Assembly: GCA_041675005.1 (NCBI GenBank)
Contig: JBAYUQ010000005.1
Location: 88,614 to 152,613 of the forward strand
DNA: 64,000 bases
DNA from: PGYR01 sp041675005
Lineage (GTDB): Bacteria > Bacteroidota > Ignavibacteria > Kapaibacteriales > UBA2268
Reading direction: 5' to 3'
Numbering within the stretch: the first letter of the stretch is position 1; every line of letters begins with the position of its first letter. Shown here one piece after another: positions 9,024-16,927 of this stretch. The notes beneath the pieces were generated by a model that worked only from the letters and a program-made list of their open reading frames with translations, had not been told where the DNA came from and did no database searches. The translations under genes and the position numbers were made by a program.

Positions 9024-9052
9024 AAAAAAAGCCGACTAATATATAGCCGGCT
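9024..9052 (-). terminator. Rho-independent terminator of the CADD-like gene
   Basis: Read on the minus strand, AAGCCG, a 13-base loop and CGGCTT are followed by a run of Ts (the A run at 9024-9030). It lies 30 bases past the stop codon at 9082. Confidence 0.75.
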
Positions 9053-9081
9053 TCTACTTTCATCTTTCCAATTAGGCTTAC

Positions 9082-9654
9082 TTAGCAAGTAACAAATAGA
9101 TTCAAGCCATTGTATAATAGCTCTGAACCTTTGTCAAATCCAGCTTTGTATTCATCTTCGTTCGCGAATCTTTCTCTTAACACATTACCGTATTGGATGT
9201 GCTCTTCTTCTTCCATGTGCTCATCGAAGTATTTAGTTTCATTTTCTTCGAAACCGTAGAACTTCAAAAGACCAGCTTTTTTAGTTTCAGCAACTTCTGG
9301 TTGTTGAGTTTCGAATGCTTGTACAGCACCTAATAACTCACTAGGAGTCATTTTATTCATCGAATCGATTAGTTCGCTCATACGAGGAAAATCTTTTGTT
9401 GCTGGCAATTTGTGTGACCAATCAGCCCAAAGTGGAATATGTGACATTTCGTCTTGTACTATTTCCGCAGCTTCAACTGTGTTTTGGTTGAATGCTTTGT
9501 TTATTTTATGCCAGTATTGTGGCATTAGCTCTATGAACTCAGCATAAGATTTGTGATATTTTGCCAGTTGTTCTTTAGTAACAGTACCTTCATTCCAAGA
9601 TTGGTAGAAAGGGTGATCTAATAGTCTGCGTTTCAATTCCATGTTTTTCTCCAA
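9082..9654 (-). CDS. CADD/PqqC-like protein, putative 4-aminobenzoate synthase
   Basis: 190 residues, all-helical, heme-oxygenase-like fold. From memory of the Chlamydia CADD sequence, which makes 4-aminobenzoate from its own tyrosine with metal and O2, the key residues can be aligned: Tyr17 (HPFYQSWNEG) for Tyr27, Glu69 and His72 (QDEMSHIPLW) for two metal ligands, Glu115 (AFETQQPEVA), Lys125 (ETKKAGL) for Lys152, and His146 and His152 (FDEHMEEEEHIQYG) with acidic residues between. The spacing between ligand pairs is a little shorter than in CADD. If it is a true CADD, the protein is a self-sacrificing, one-turnover enzyme supplying folate precursor. A TenA- or PqqC-like role is the alternative. 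Confidence 0.75.
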   Translation of the reverse strand: MEKNMELKRRLLDHPFYQSWNEGTVTKEQLAKYHKSYAEFIELMPQYWHKINKAFNQNTVEAAEIVQDEMSHIPLWADWSHKLPATKDFPRMSELIDSMNKMTPSELLGAVQAFETQQPEVAETKKAGLLKFYGFEENETKYFDEHMEEEEHIQYGNVLRERFANEDEYKAGFDKGSELLYNGLNLFVTC

Positions 9655-9696
9655 ATAGTAAAATTAATTTTAGTAAATTTAATAAATTATTTAATA

Positions 9697-11112
9697 TTAA
9701 TGAATGATATTCACAATTTTGTTCTCTATTTGCCCACCTGATTCAATTCTTAGATGATAATTGCCACTTACTATATCACTAGTTTGTAAATAGTGGCTAC
9801 TATTTGGGTCTAACGCTATTTCGGTCATTTTGTTGCCAAGCATATCGAAAATACTGACCTTAGATATTGAGTTACTAGTAGATTTTATATTTAGAGAGCC
9901 AAAGCTAGGATTAGGGAACACTTCGAATAGACTACCTTTGTCCTTGTTTTCTATGCTCGATTTTACAGATGTTATTTCTACTATTCTATCACTATCTAGA
10001 AAATCCGGTTGCCCTCTACCGTCTCTGTTACTTGTCCCAAAGAATACCCTACCATCGGGTGACACACATACAGCCCTCAACCGACCGTAAGAATTATTTA
10101 TTATGTTATTTTCTTCAATTACTTCCATCCCTTCTTCACTTAGCTCTATTTGCATCAAGATGCCTGTGCGGAGTGTAGTCATCAATATACTATTCTGGAA
10201 TTCTGGTATTACATACGGAGCATCATCAGAAACATCATAGAATGCAATTCCAGCTACTGCCAACGTAGAGCTTTGGTAGTAGATTGCCAAAGGTTCCTTT
10301 ATATTATTAGTCTCACAATACTTAATTTCTAATGGTTCATTGCACATTCCTTCTACGTCAGGCCAACCATAATTCCTGTCTTTTTCTATAATATTCAGCT
10401 CATCGTTAGTATTTGGTCCATGTTCCGAGGAATATAGTATTCCATTATGAAAGACAAGTCCTTGTGGATTGCGATGACCGAAACTCCAAATTTCATTTTT
10501 AAGTGATTTATTTCCATAATATGGATTATCGTCTGGAATACTACCATCTGGGTTTATTCTTAGCACTTTTCCATTTAGACTAGTTAATGTTTGTGCTAAA
10601 CTAGTATTTTGGGCGTCGCCAGTCGTTATGTAAAGCATACCATCTGGACCAAAAGCTAATCGGCAACCGTCATGATTCCCTGCACCCATTATATTGTCTA
10701 AAATGATAGCCGGCTCTATTAGCTCTGTACCGTTATATTTGTATCGGACAATTTTAACTATTGTCCCATTCCCTTGGTATGTGTACGAGAGATAGGCATA
10801 ACCATCGTCACTAAATGTAGGTGATAGAGCCATTCCCATCAAACCTCGTTCAGAGCCGGTTATAACGTCACTCGTTATATCAAGAACTTGCTTCATTTCA
10901 CCAGTTTCCGGATTAACACGCTGTACTCTACCAGGTCTTTCTGTAACCCATAGATAGTTATCTGGACCCCAGATAATTTCCCAGATAGTATTTAAGCCAG
11001 TAGCAGCATCTCGATAATTATATTCTTGTGCCTTAGTTTCGGTACTCGAATAAACTAATAGAAATAGTGATGTAATAATGCCTAATAAAGTCGTAGAAAT
11101 TGCTTTTCTCAT
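9697..11112 (-). CDS. Secreted PQQ-dependent sugar dehydrogenase with T9SS sorting domain
   Basis: 471 residues from the ATG at 11112; the frame runs on to 11205, but the signal peptide (MRKAISTTLLGIITSLF) fits the later start. Residues about 35-375 are a six-bladed glucose/sorbosone dehydrogenase propeller (WVTERPGRV, GLMGMALSP, GNHDGCRLAFGPDGMLYI, SFGHRNPQGLVF, SEHGPNTNDELN, NYGWPDVEG). The GNHDGCRL, GHRNPQG and SEHGP segments are the family's PQQ/calcium-site region. The chain ends with a T9SS domain (FEVFPNPSFGSLNIKS, SGNYHLRIES). It would oxidise aldose sugars at the cell surface, passing electrons to an unknown acceptor; the substrate is not predictable. It is divergent from 11186. Confidence 0.88.
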   Translation of the reverse strand: MRKAISTTLLGIITSLFLLVYSSTETKAQEYNYRDAATGLNTIWEIIWGPDNYLWVTERPGRVQRVNPETGEMKQVLDITSDVITGSERGLMGMALSPTFSDDGYAYLSYTYQGNGTIVKIVRYKYNGTELIEPAIILDNIMGAGNHDGCRLAFGPDGMLYITTGDAQNTSLAQTLTSLNGKVLRINPDGSIPDDNPYYGNKSLKNEIWSFGHRNPQGLVFHNGILYSSEHGPNTNDELNIIEKDRNYGWPDVEGMCNEPLEIKYCETNNIKEPLAIYYQSSTLAVAGIAFYDVSDDAPYVIPEFQNSILMTTLRTGILMQIELSEEGMEVIEENNIINNSYGRLRAVCVSPDGRVFFGTSNRDGRGQPDFLDSDRIVEITSVKSSIENKDKGSLFEVFPNPSFGSLNIKSTSNSISKVSIFDMLGNKMTEIALDPNSSHYLQTSDIVSGNYHLRIESGGQIENKIVNIIH

Positions 11113-11185
11113 ATATACCTCCGTGAGTTTTGAAATTTTATTTATAAAAATACGTATTACTATTAAAAATAGGAAAAAATAACAA

Positions 11186-12004
11186 ATGAAAAAGTTATCT
11201 CTCATTGTAATAACCGTTATGTTTGCGTTTTGTCACACTCTAAGTGCAGAAAATCTAGACGAACTAGTGGACGTAAGTATTTATTCTAACGTAAAACAAA
11301 TACAAATCGGTAGTGATTTTTATGTGGCCATTAAGCTAAATGTAGCTGATGAGTGGCATATATACTGGAAGAACCCTGGAGATTCGGGGTTACCCACTGA
11401 AGTCAAATGGACGCTACCAAAAGGGGTAGAAAAAGTTGGCGATATAATATGGCAAATACCTCATAGAATAGAATGGTCGGGGATGGTTAACTATGGTTTC
11501 GAGCACGATGTTTATCTGATCCAAAAATTTAAGACTATCAGATCAGTAGAGCTAAAATCTATTGATATAAAGGCGGAAGTTAGCTGGCTAGTTTGCAAAG
11601 AGAAGTGCATTCCCCAAAGCGATAAGGTTAGTATTAAAATAGCCGTTGATGAAATGTTTGAGAAAAGTGCCGAAAGCAAAATAATTCAAGGTTTACTAGC
11701 TACTGCTCCTAGCACATTTAAGTCGGTAAAATCTAATTTCATATCCGGTAAAGAAAAACTAGAAGTCAAGCTATTGGATATGCCAAGCGAGGTAGCTGAA
11801 GTTACAGACGTTTATATAATATCAGACGGCGTTACAGACAATACAGTAAAAACAAAAATAGAAAATAAAAAGAATTCTGCAATTGCTGAATTCAAATTGA
11901 GTCCCTATCTAGACGAGATGCCAGCTGAGTTAGAGATGCTGATATTATACCAAGATAAAAACGGCTCGTCAAAATCGTACGAAACAATAATTAATAATAA
12001 ATAA
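11186..12004 (+). CDS. Free-standing DsbD N-terminal-type (thiol-disulfide) protein
   Basis: 272 residues: signal peptide (MKKLSLIVITVMFAFCHTLS), then a DsbD_N/DsbC-corrector-like immunoglobulin fold (DEWHIYWKNPGDSGLPTEVK, WSGMVNYGFEHDVYL, WLVCKEKCIPQSDKV). The CKEKC pair is the family's redox cysteine pair. In DsbD this domain is fused to an eight-helix membrane domain and a thioredoxin; here it stands alone. A redoxin gene follows 10 bases downstream, so the two probably form a periplasmic redox pair. Their partner and target are not shown by the sequence. Confidence 0.8.
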   Translation: MKKLSLIVITVMFAFCHTLSAENLDELVDVSIYSNVKQIQIGSDFYVAIKLNVADEWHIYWKNPGDSGLPTEVKWTLPKGVEKVGDIIWQIPHRIEWSGMVNYGFEHDVYLIQKFKTIRSVELKSIDIKAEVSWLVCKEKCIPQSDKVSIKIAVDEMFEKSAESKIIQGLLATAPSTFKSVKSNFISGKEKLEVKLLDMPSEVAEVTDVYIISDGVTDNTVKTKIENKKNSAIAEFKLSPYLDEMPAELEMLILYQDKNGSSKSYETIINNK

Positions 12005-12014
12005 AGGATAAGAT

Positions 12015-12629
12015 ATGAAGAAATTGTCAATAGTATTAGCGTTGATGTTATTTGCCACAACGGCAATGTTTGCAAGCGAAACAGCAAAAGTTGGGAGCAA
12101 AGCTCCGGAATTCACCCTGAAGGATACTAAAGGTGTAGAACATAAGATTTCAGATTTTGCTGGTAAGTATGTAGTATTAGAGTGGGTTAATTATGATTGC
12201 CCATTTGTAAAAAAACACTACGAATCAGAGAATATGCAAAATCTGCAACGTGAGTTTACTAAGAAAGGTGTTATTTGGTTGTCTATTTGTTCTTCAGCGA
12301 AGGGTAAACAAGGGAACTTCACAAAATCCGAAATTGAAAAGAAAAGAAAAGACTTTAAATCTGCTGAAACAGCTTATCTAATAGATGAAAGCGGCGAAGT
12401 TGGGAAATTGTATAATGCGAAAGTAACACCCGATATGGTTATAATAAATCCAAGTCAAGAAGTTATTTATCTTGGTGCAATAGATAATATCCCAAGTACT
12501 GATAAATCGGATATTGATAAAGCTGATAATTATGTATTACAAGCTCTTAACTCTGCTATGAATGGTAAGACTGTAAAAGTAAAATCATCAAAGCCCTATG
12601 GCTGCGGTATCAAATACTCTAACAAATAA
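12015..12629 (+). CDS. Secreted redoxin-family (thioredoxin-fold) protein
   Basis: 204 residues: signal peptide (MKKLSIVLALMLFATTAMF), then an AhpC/TlpA-like redoxin fold (VGSKAPEFTLKDTKGVEHKI, YVVLEWVNYDCPFVKKHY, VTPDMVIINPSQEVIYLG). The active-site region has a single cysteine in DCPFVKKHY instead of CxxC, and a second cysteine lies near the C-terminus (KPYGCGIKY). This arrangement matches a family of extracytoplasmic 'DCPFVKKHY' redoxins whose reaction is not settled; a peroxiredoxin-like role is possible. It is the second gene of an operon with the DsbD-N-like gene and is closed by the terminator at 12658. Confidence 0.82.
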   Translation: MKKLSIVLALMLFATTAMFASETAKVGSKAPEFTLKDTKGVEHKISDFAGKYVVLEWVNYDCPFVKKHYESENMQNLQREFTKKGVIWLSICSSAKGKQGNFTKSEIEKKRKDFKSAETAYLIDESGEVGKLYNAKVTPDMVIINPSQEVIYLGAIDNIPSTDKSDIDKADNYVLQALNSAMNGKTVKVKSSKPYGCGIKYSNK

Positions 12630-12657
12630 GAAATTTTCAATAGATAGAATTTGAATG

Positions 12658-12690
12658 AATCCCAACTCAAAAAAGTTGGGATTTTTTTTT
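12658..12690 (+). terminator. Rho-independent terminator after the redoxin gene
   Basis: A ten-base stem AATCCCAACT / AGTTGGGATT with a CAAAAA loop is followed by a run of eight Ts. Confidence 0.9.
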
Positions 12691-12703
12691 CTCTTCATTA
12701 TAA

Positions 12704-14035
12704 CTATTCAACCACTACTAACTTATCATGGAATTCAACTACATTATTTTTTGTTATAGTATAAAAGTAAACCCCATTATTGAGATCAATCAATTCAACA
12801 GGTTCGAATACAAATCCGTAGGATGACCTTAAGCCCTGGGAGATTAGTGAGTTACCAGAACTAGTATACAACTTAAAATTATAAGTGGAATTAGTCGGGT
12901 CATTTATTGCTATCTCTAGATTATTACCAGATTGATATACTTTGAATTTTTCATTTGAGTTAAGCATCTCGACATCTGACAGTGTTTCTAATCTATACAC
13001 CCCGCACTCTGAGGCCGCAAATAAGGGAGTATCACCAGCCCAAGTAATTATCGGATTATCACACATTAATTCGGTCTGTAAAGAGTGTCTGAACCACGTA
13101 TAACCACCATCTTTAGTTTCGAGTATCTTCCCCCAGTACTCCCAGTTCCCAACAGCTATACCATGATTTTCGTCTTTAAAAGAGATTTGAACTAACTCTC
13201 CAGCCGAATCGCTTTCCTTATCTAAAAGTTTTCTCCAGGTTTTCCCATAGTCAATTGATTTCAGTATATAGTCATTTTTTATACTGTTCGGTAAGTACTT
13301 TACCCCGACAGCATAGAATACTCCATTCTTGCTAATTTCTATTTTATTTACTTGTATTGGAGTATTAGAAATAGGTGTATATGCTGGTCTTTCGTTGTAT
13401 AGAGACCATTCCTTATTTGTGATATTATATTTATAGAAAGTAACAAGAGGTATGAATAAAGTTGATAAGATAGAAAACTCTGATACGTCCTTGTAGTAAA
13501 GTAAATTGTCCGAATCTAAGAAAGTAATAGGAAGACCCACATTAATTGAATCTGGATACAGCCCTGTTTTGAAAGTCTTCCATTTATCAGTAGTAACATG
13601 AAAATTCTCCATATTTGCACCAACCCCAAACAATTCGTTGTACATTTTATAAGAGTAAAATAAATTATTCTTAACTCCAGTAATACTTTCTATATTTATT
13701 GGATCAAATGATATAGCTCCATTAACTGTTTCGTAGAGTACCCTATTAGAAAAGAATTGCATAACCCGATTATCAATAACATTACATTTACTTATATTAT
13801 CACTATTGACTACTTTTGAATACAAATCAACCCAGTTGTCACCTTTATCGGTCGATTTATAAATGTGTAATGTCTCTCCAGAAATAAGAAATGCAAAACA
13901 GTTATTCTCATCAACACAAGTTAACTGCATAAAGTACGGTTCTGGTGCGAATTCTCCAACTTTTACCCATCTTTGTTCAGAATATAGATTCAAAGTAGAT
14001 AGAGCTAGTAATGTAATTATTAGGAATGATTTCAT
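12704..14035 (-). CDS. Secreted BNR/YCF48-like propeller protein with T9SS sorting domain
   Basis: 443 residues from the ATG at 14035 (signal peptide MKSFLIITLLALSTLNLYS); an upstream in-frame start at 14077 is less likely. The body has repeated sortilin/photosynthesis-system-II-assembly-like blades (STDKGDNWVDLYS, SIDYGKTWRKLLD, ETKDGGYTWFRHSL), each with the Asp-box-like pattern of a propeller. The C-terminus is a T9SS-type beta-domain (YNFKLYTSSGNSL, GVYFYTITKNN). The function is unknown; such proteins are surface-exposed in this group. It is convergent with the redoxin operon. Confidence 0.8.
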   Translation of the reverse strand: MKSFLIITLLALSTLNLYSEQRWVKVGEFAPEPYFMQLTCVDENNCFAFLISGETLHIYKSTDKGDNWVDLYSKVVNSDNISKCNVIDNRVMQFFSNRVLYETVNGAISFDPINIESITGVKNNLFYSYKMYNELFGVGANMENFHVTTDKWKTFKTGLYPDSINVGLPITFLDSDNLLYYKDVSEFSILSTLFIPLVTFYKYNITNKEWSLYNERPAYTPISNTPIQVNKIEISKNGVFYAVGVKYLPNSIKNDYILKSIDYGKTWRKLLDKESDSAGELVQISFKDENHGIAVGNWEYWGKILETKDGGYTWFRHSLQTELMCDNPIITWAGDTPLFAASECGVYRLETLSDVEMLNSNEKFKVYQSGNNLEIAINDPTNSTYNFKLYTSSGNSLISQGLRSSYGFVFEPVELIDLNNGVYFYTITKNNVVEFHDKLVVVE

Positions 14036-14143
14036 AGCGAACTCCGTTAATAATGGTGATATAAACTGAAATAACAATGCAAACTATATATGATTTACAT
14101 TCTATGTTGACACATCAAAAGTAAATAAAGTTACACCTATAAT

Positions 14144-15154
14144 TTAAGATTCAGGAAAACTCAGTTTGTTACTCCATTTATCTATCCCATAAGCACATAG
14201 AGGGAGTAAGAATGGATACAAATACCAAGCAAACCGTCCGTCAGTATATGCTGCTGTTAGCGAATAGATAATCATCAGCACTACAAATATAGCACCCATA
14301 CCGAATGCAAAAGTATGAGACTGCTTGAAGTCAATTGTTTTATATGATAGTGTGAAGATAAGTAATGGCACTCCACCTGTCAAAGCTAAGCTAATATAAG
14401 TTCTCAAACGAGTCAGATTGTCTATTAGTGATGTTGAGTTTACTGACCACATAAAAGTACTGTCAGCGTTTATAGTGTTTGCTCTCACGAAAAGTGATGT
14501 TGCTACAAATGCTACAAAAATGATTGTGGAGTTGATAAAACTTCGCTTGAATCCACTTTCTTTTATATTGAAAAAGAAGTAAAATGGGAGTAAAAGAACA
14601 GCTTTTTCATTAACCATAGCTGCTATTATCATTGTCAAGATTAATGGTATCAATAGCTTCCTAAGCGTTAGATAAACACCTAATATTATTAAAAAGATTG
14701 CTGGTGCGTCGAGCAATCCAACTACTCCGTAATAGAAAATAGGAAACGAAAATGCATATAGAAATGAAGTTATGAATATTGTCTTGTCCTTGAATCCTAT
14801 AAGTGCCAGTACTTTCATCAAGAAGAGTAGTCCTAGTATCTCCGTGGAGAGGCATATCAGATTCAGCGAAGTAAACGAATCGAATGGTAATAATGAAGCT
14901 ATAAGTGGAACAAGAAAGCGGAATGAATATGGCTTAGTGACTTCGTTTTCTACATCTTTACCATTATAATAGTTTACGTATTGTACATAAGTATATGAAT
15001 CTAAGCTCATCTCTACGTCATAGCCGAGCTTTTCGCCGAGCTTCTTATCATCTGCACCTACGTAAGGACGAATAAACAAGTCTTGTCTATTCCACCTAAC
15101 TACGGACATCATCACTATGACTAATGATAATAATATAAAATGCTTGTAATTCAT
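14144..15154 (-). CDS. Polytopic membrane protein, GT-C-like
   Basis: 336 residues with about eight hydrophobic helices. After the first helix comes a polar segment with SLDSYTYVQYVNYYNG, then KPYSFRFLVPLIASLLPF and a conserved GLLDAPAIFLIILG segment. The layout resembles the 'AZOBR_p60025-like' surface-glycopolymer proteins and the protein at 5139-6434, though direct identity between the two is low. A role in moving or polymerising sugars is an inference. It reads in the same direction as the kinase 17 bases upstream and may be cotranscribed with it. Confidence 0.65.
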   Translation of the reverse strand: MNYKHFILLSLVIVMMSVVRWNRQDLFIRPYVGADDKKLGEKLGYDVEMSLDSYTYVQYVNYYNGKDVENEVTKPYSFRFLVPLIASLLPFDSFTSLNLICLSTEILGLLFLMKVLALIGFKDKTIFITSFLYAFSFPIFYYGVVGLLDAPAIFLIILGVYLTLRKLLIPLILTMIIAAMVNEKAVLLLPFYFFFNIKESGFKRSFINSTIIFVAFVATSLFVRANTINADSTFMWSVNSTSLIDNLTRLRTYISLALTGGVPLLIFTLSYKTIDFKQSHTFAFGMGAIFVVLMIIYSLTAAYTDGRFAWYLYPFLLPLCAYGIDKWSNKLSFPES

Positions 15155-15171
15155 TTTCGAAGATACGAAAA

Positions 15172-16275
15172 TTATTCGGCAGGGAACGACACGAAAAATG
15201 TAGTTCCTTTTCCTAGCTCACTTTCGAACCAGATTTGACCACCATTTTTTTCTACCATTTCTTTGGTAAGTAGTAGTCCCAGCCCCGTTCCTTTCTCGTT
15301 ATTAGTACCAAGAGTTGTATGAATTATACTCTTTTTGAATAACTTGTCTTTGTCGGTATTACTCATACCAACACCGTTATCTTTCACGCTAATCACTACC
15401 ATTTGATCAGAGGATTCAGCTGCTATTACTATACTGCTTTCTTTAGGAGAAAACTTGATTGCATTAGATACTAGATTAGAAATAACATTTTCTACGTGTG
15501 TAGCATCGGCAAATATTTTTTTGTCGGTTTTTATTTCACTTACTAAAGATACAGATTTATTCGAGGCATTAAGCTTTAAAACACTTATTATTGAGCTAAT
15601 AATAAGCTCTGGTGTTACTAATACTTTGTGAAGTTCAACACGGTTCAATTGTAATTGACCCCATTTTAAAAGGTCATCTACGAAACTATATTGATTTACA
15701 ATAGAATCATATAAAGATTCTACTATTTCTTTTTTCTCAGAGTCATCCATAGCGTCATATTCATCTACGAGTATTCCCATTAATGCTTTAACTCCTGAAA
15801 GTGGACTCTTTATATCATGGGCTACTAGCGAAATGAACTTATTCTTATCGTCAAGTAATTTCTCTAGTGATTTTTGTGATTTTGATAGTTCTAGATGATT
15901 AGAAACTCTCATCAGCAGTTCCGATGTGTTGAACGGCTTAGTAACATAGTCAACAGCCCCCATCTCGAATCCTTTTTGTAGATCCTCTGCGCTTGTCTTA
16001 GCTGTTACAAATATTATAGGTATATTACGAGTAGTTGGGTCTTCTTTGAGTGCTCTACAAACATCAAACCCGTTAGTCCCGGGCATAGCTATATCGAGAA
16101 GAATAATATCGGGTATCTCCTCTTTTGCATTGCTAATAGCCGTTTCGCCATCTTGTGCTATTATCAGATTAGCATTCTTAGCCGCGAAAATACTACCAAG
16201 AACTTGTAGGTTCTCAGGTATATCATCCACTATCATAATAGTCGAATCTTGGAATATAATGTCTTTATTTCTCAT
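15172..16275 (-). CDS. Receiver-domain hybrid sensor histidine kinase
   Basis: 367 residues, no membrane segment. Residues about 12-128 are a response-regulator receiver (IMIVDDIP, phospho-acceptor Asp61 in IILLDIAMPG, VTAK at 90-93, DYVTKPF at 109-115). Residues about 145-210 are a HisKA dimerisation domain with His153 (LVAHDIKSPLSGVK). Residues about 255-365 are an HATPase domain with N box (NLVSNAIKFSP), G1 (VKDNGVGM) and G2 (GTGLGLLLTKEM). The receiver-first order means that it is controlled by another kinase or acts in a cytoplasmic relay; no partner regulator is adjacent. All catalytic boxes are intact. Confidence 0.92.
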   Translation of the reverse strand: MRNKDIIFQDSTIMIVDDIPENLQVLGSIFAAKNANLIIAQDGETAISNAKEEIPDIILLDIAMPGTNGFDVCRALKEDPTTRNIPIIFVTAKTSAEDLQKGFEMGAVDYVTKPFNTSELLMRVSNHLELSKSQKSLEKLLDDKNKFISLVAHDIKSPLSGVKALMGILVDEYDAMDDSEKKEIVESLYDSIVNQYSFVDDLLKWGQLQLNRVELHKVLVTPELIISSIISVLKLNASNKSVSLVSEIKTDKKIFADATHVENVISNLVSNAIKFSPKESSIVIAAESSDQMVVISVKDNGVGMSNTDKDKLFKKSIIHTTLGTNNEKGTGLGLLLTKEMVEKNGGQIWFESELGKGTTFFVSFPAE

Positions 16276-16297
16276 AGTGGTCTCTTTTTATATCAAA

Positions 16298-16305
16298 CAA
16301 AGATA
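16298..16305 (-). promoter_or_regulatory. Bacteroidota-type -7 element upstream of the hybrid kinase
   Basis: The minus strand reads TATCTTTG, an exact match to TAnnTTTG, about 23 bases before the ATG at 16275. I see no good -33 TTG at the expected distance, so this is a weak call. Confidence 0.4.
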
Positions 16306-16333
16306 GTAAATTAATTTAATTTAATATAATAAA

Positions 16334-16492
16334 TTATATTCTGTAAAGTAAAATACTTATCCCAGCTTGTGTAGCTTCTAGGGTGCTTGTTTCATCAGCC
16401 GTGTTTGTGCCAGCTATGGCGTAAGCAGTGCCGTGGTCAGGCGATACGCGGACTATTGATATATTGGCTGTGCAGTTTACCCCGCCCCCTTG
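16334..16492 (-). pseudogene. pdxA: 3' fragment of a second pdxA allele
   Basis: Codons from 16492 down to 16358 translate as QGGGVNCTANISIVRVSPDH, followed by GTAYAIAGTNTADETSTLEA and TQAGI, the penultimate part of PdxA. The intact gene 0.5 kb away encodes the same segment with three amino-acid differences. Of 21 base differences in 135, 18 are synonymous by my codon-by-codon count. A stop codon (16496-16498) lies just upstream in frame and there is no start, so the fragment cannot be a working gene. The frame runs on to a stop at 16334 after the homology ends. Confidence 0.88.
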
Positions 16493-16570
16493 TTGTTAAT
16501 AATTCATTAGTCGGTCTATCCAGAGGGGTGCAAAGGATCTAGGAAATTAATATTGTAGAGTTATATTGCT

Positions 16571-16642
16571 TGTGCTGAGCGTAGCTGAAGTGCATACGTC
16601 TCAAATACTATCATAACTGCGTAGCAGTTCAATATTAGTAGC
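16571..16642 (-). repeat. Inverted copy of the 8849-8918 repeat
   Basis: Reverse complement of the repeat at 8849, with CTGAGCGTAGCTGAAGTGCA, TACGTCTCAAATACTATCAT and CTGCGTAGCAG modules. Confidence 0.8.
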
Positions 16643-16659
16643 AATAAGATATCGCATTA

Positions 16660-16856
16660 TTGGAAACAACCCCATCGGGGTTGAATAAATGAAACGATGT
16701 ATATTCTACCACTAAAGGGGTAGATGGTGTTTTTACGATTGTTGGACTACTAATATTATATCCCTACGGGATATTTTTTACGTCAAATTAACTCACGAAT
16801 TATGCTCTTCGGGAGGAGCTGTCAGAACTTGTTTTGACTGAGGAGGATAAATAACA
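16660..16856. repeat. Cluster of short palindromic repeats between the pdxA scar and pdxA
   Basis: In order: AACCCCATCGGGGTT with GAATAAAT (16668-16690), CTACCACTAAAGGGGTAG (16709-16726), ACTAATATTATATCCCTACG with GGGATAT (16748-16774), and GGAGGAGCTGTCAGAACTTG with TTTTGACTGAGGAGGAT (16811-16850). The third recurs at 41853, where it ends a toxin gene; the fourth recurs at 31800-31840. No gene is seen in the rest of 16276-16899 apart from the pdxA fragment. Confidence 0.7.
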
Positions 16857-16872
16857 ACGGTCTTCTTCGTTT

Positions 16873-16927
16873 GTCCACCTCCGTCTGACACCTACGGTGT
16901 CAGCCACCTCCGCCAGCGGAGGACAAT
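16873..16927. repeat. Palindromic repeat forming the 3' end of pdxA
   Basis: GTCCACCTCCGTCTGACACC and, further on, CCACCTCCGCCAGCGGAGG with GACAATT. Related sequence occurs at 50848-50872 (TCCACCTCTGTTAGTTGAGG then ACAATT) and near 31900-31942. It overlaps the last codons of pdxA. Confidence 0.65.

Noticed and set aside
16276..16899. Functional second pdxA gene
   Set aside because: Only 45 codons match; a stop precedes them in frame and no start or N-terminal part is present.
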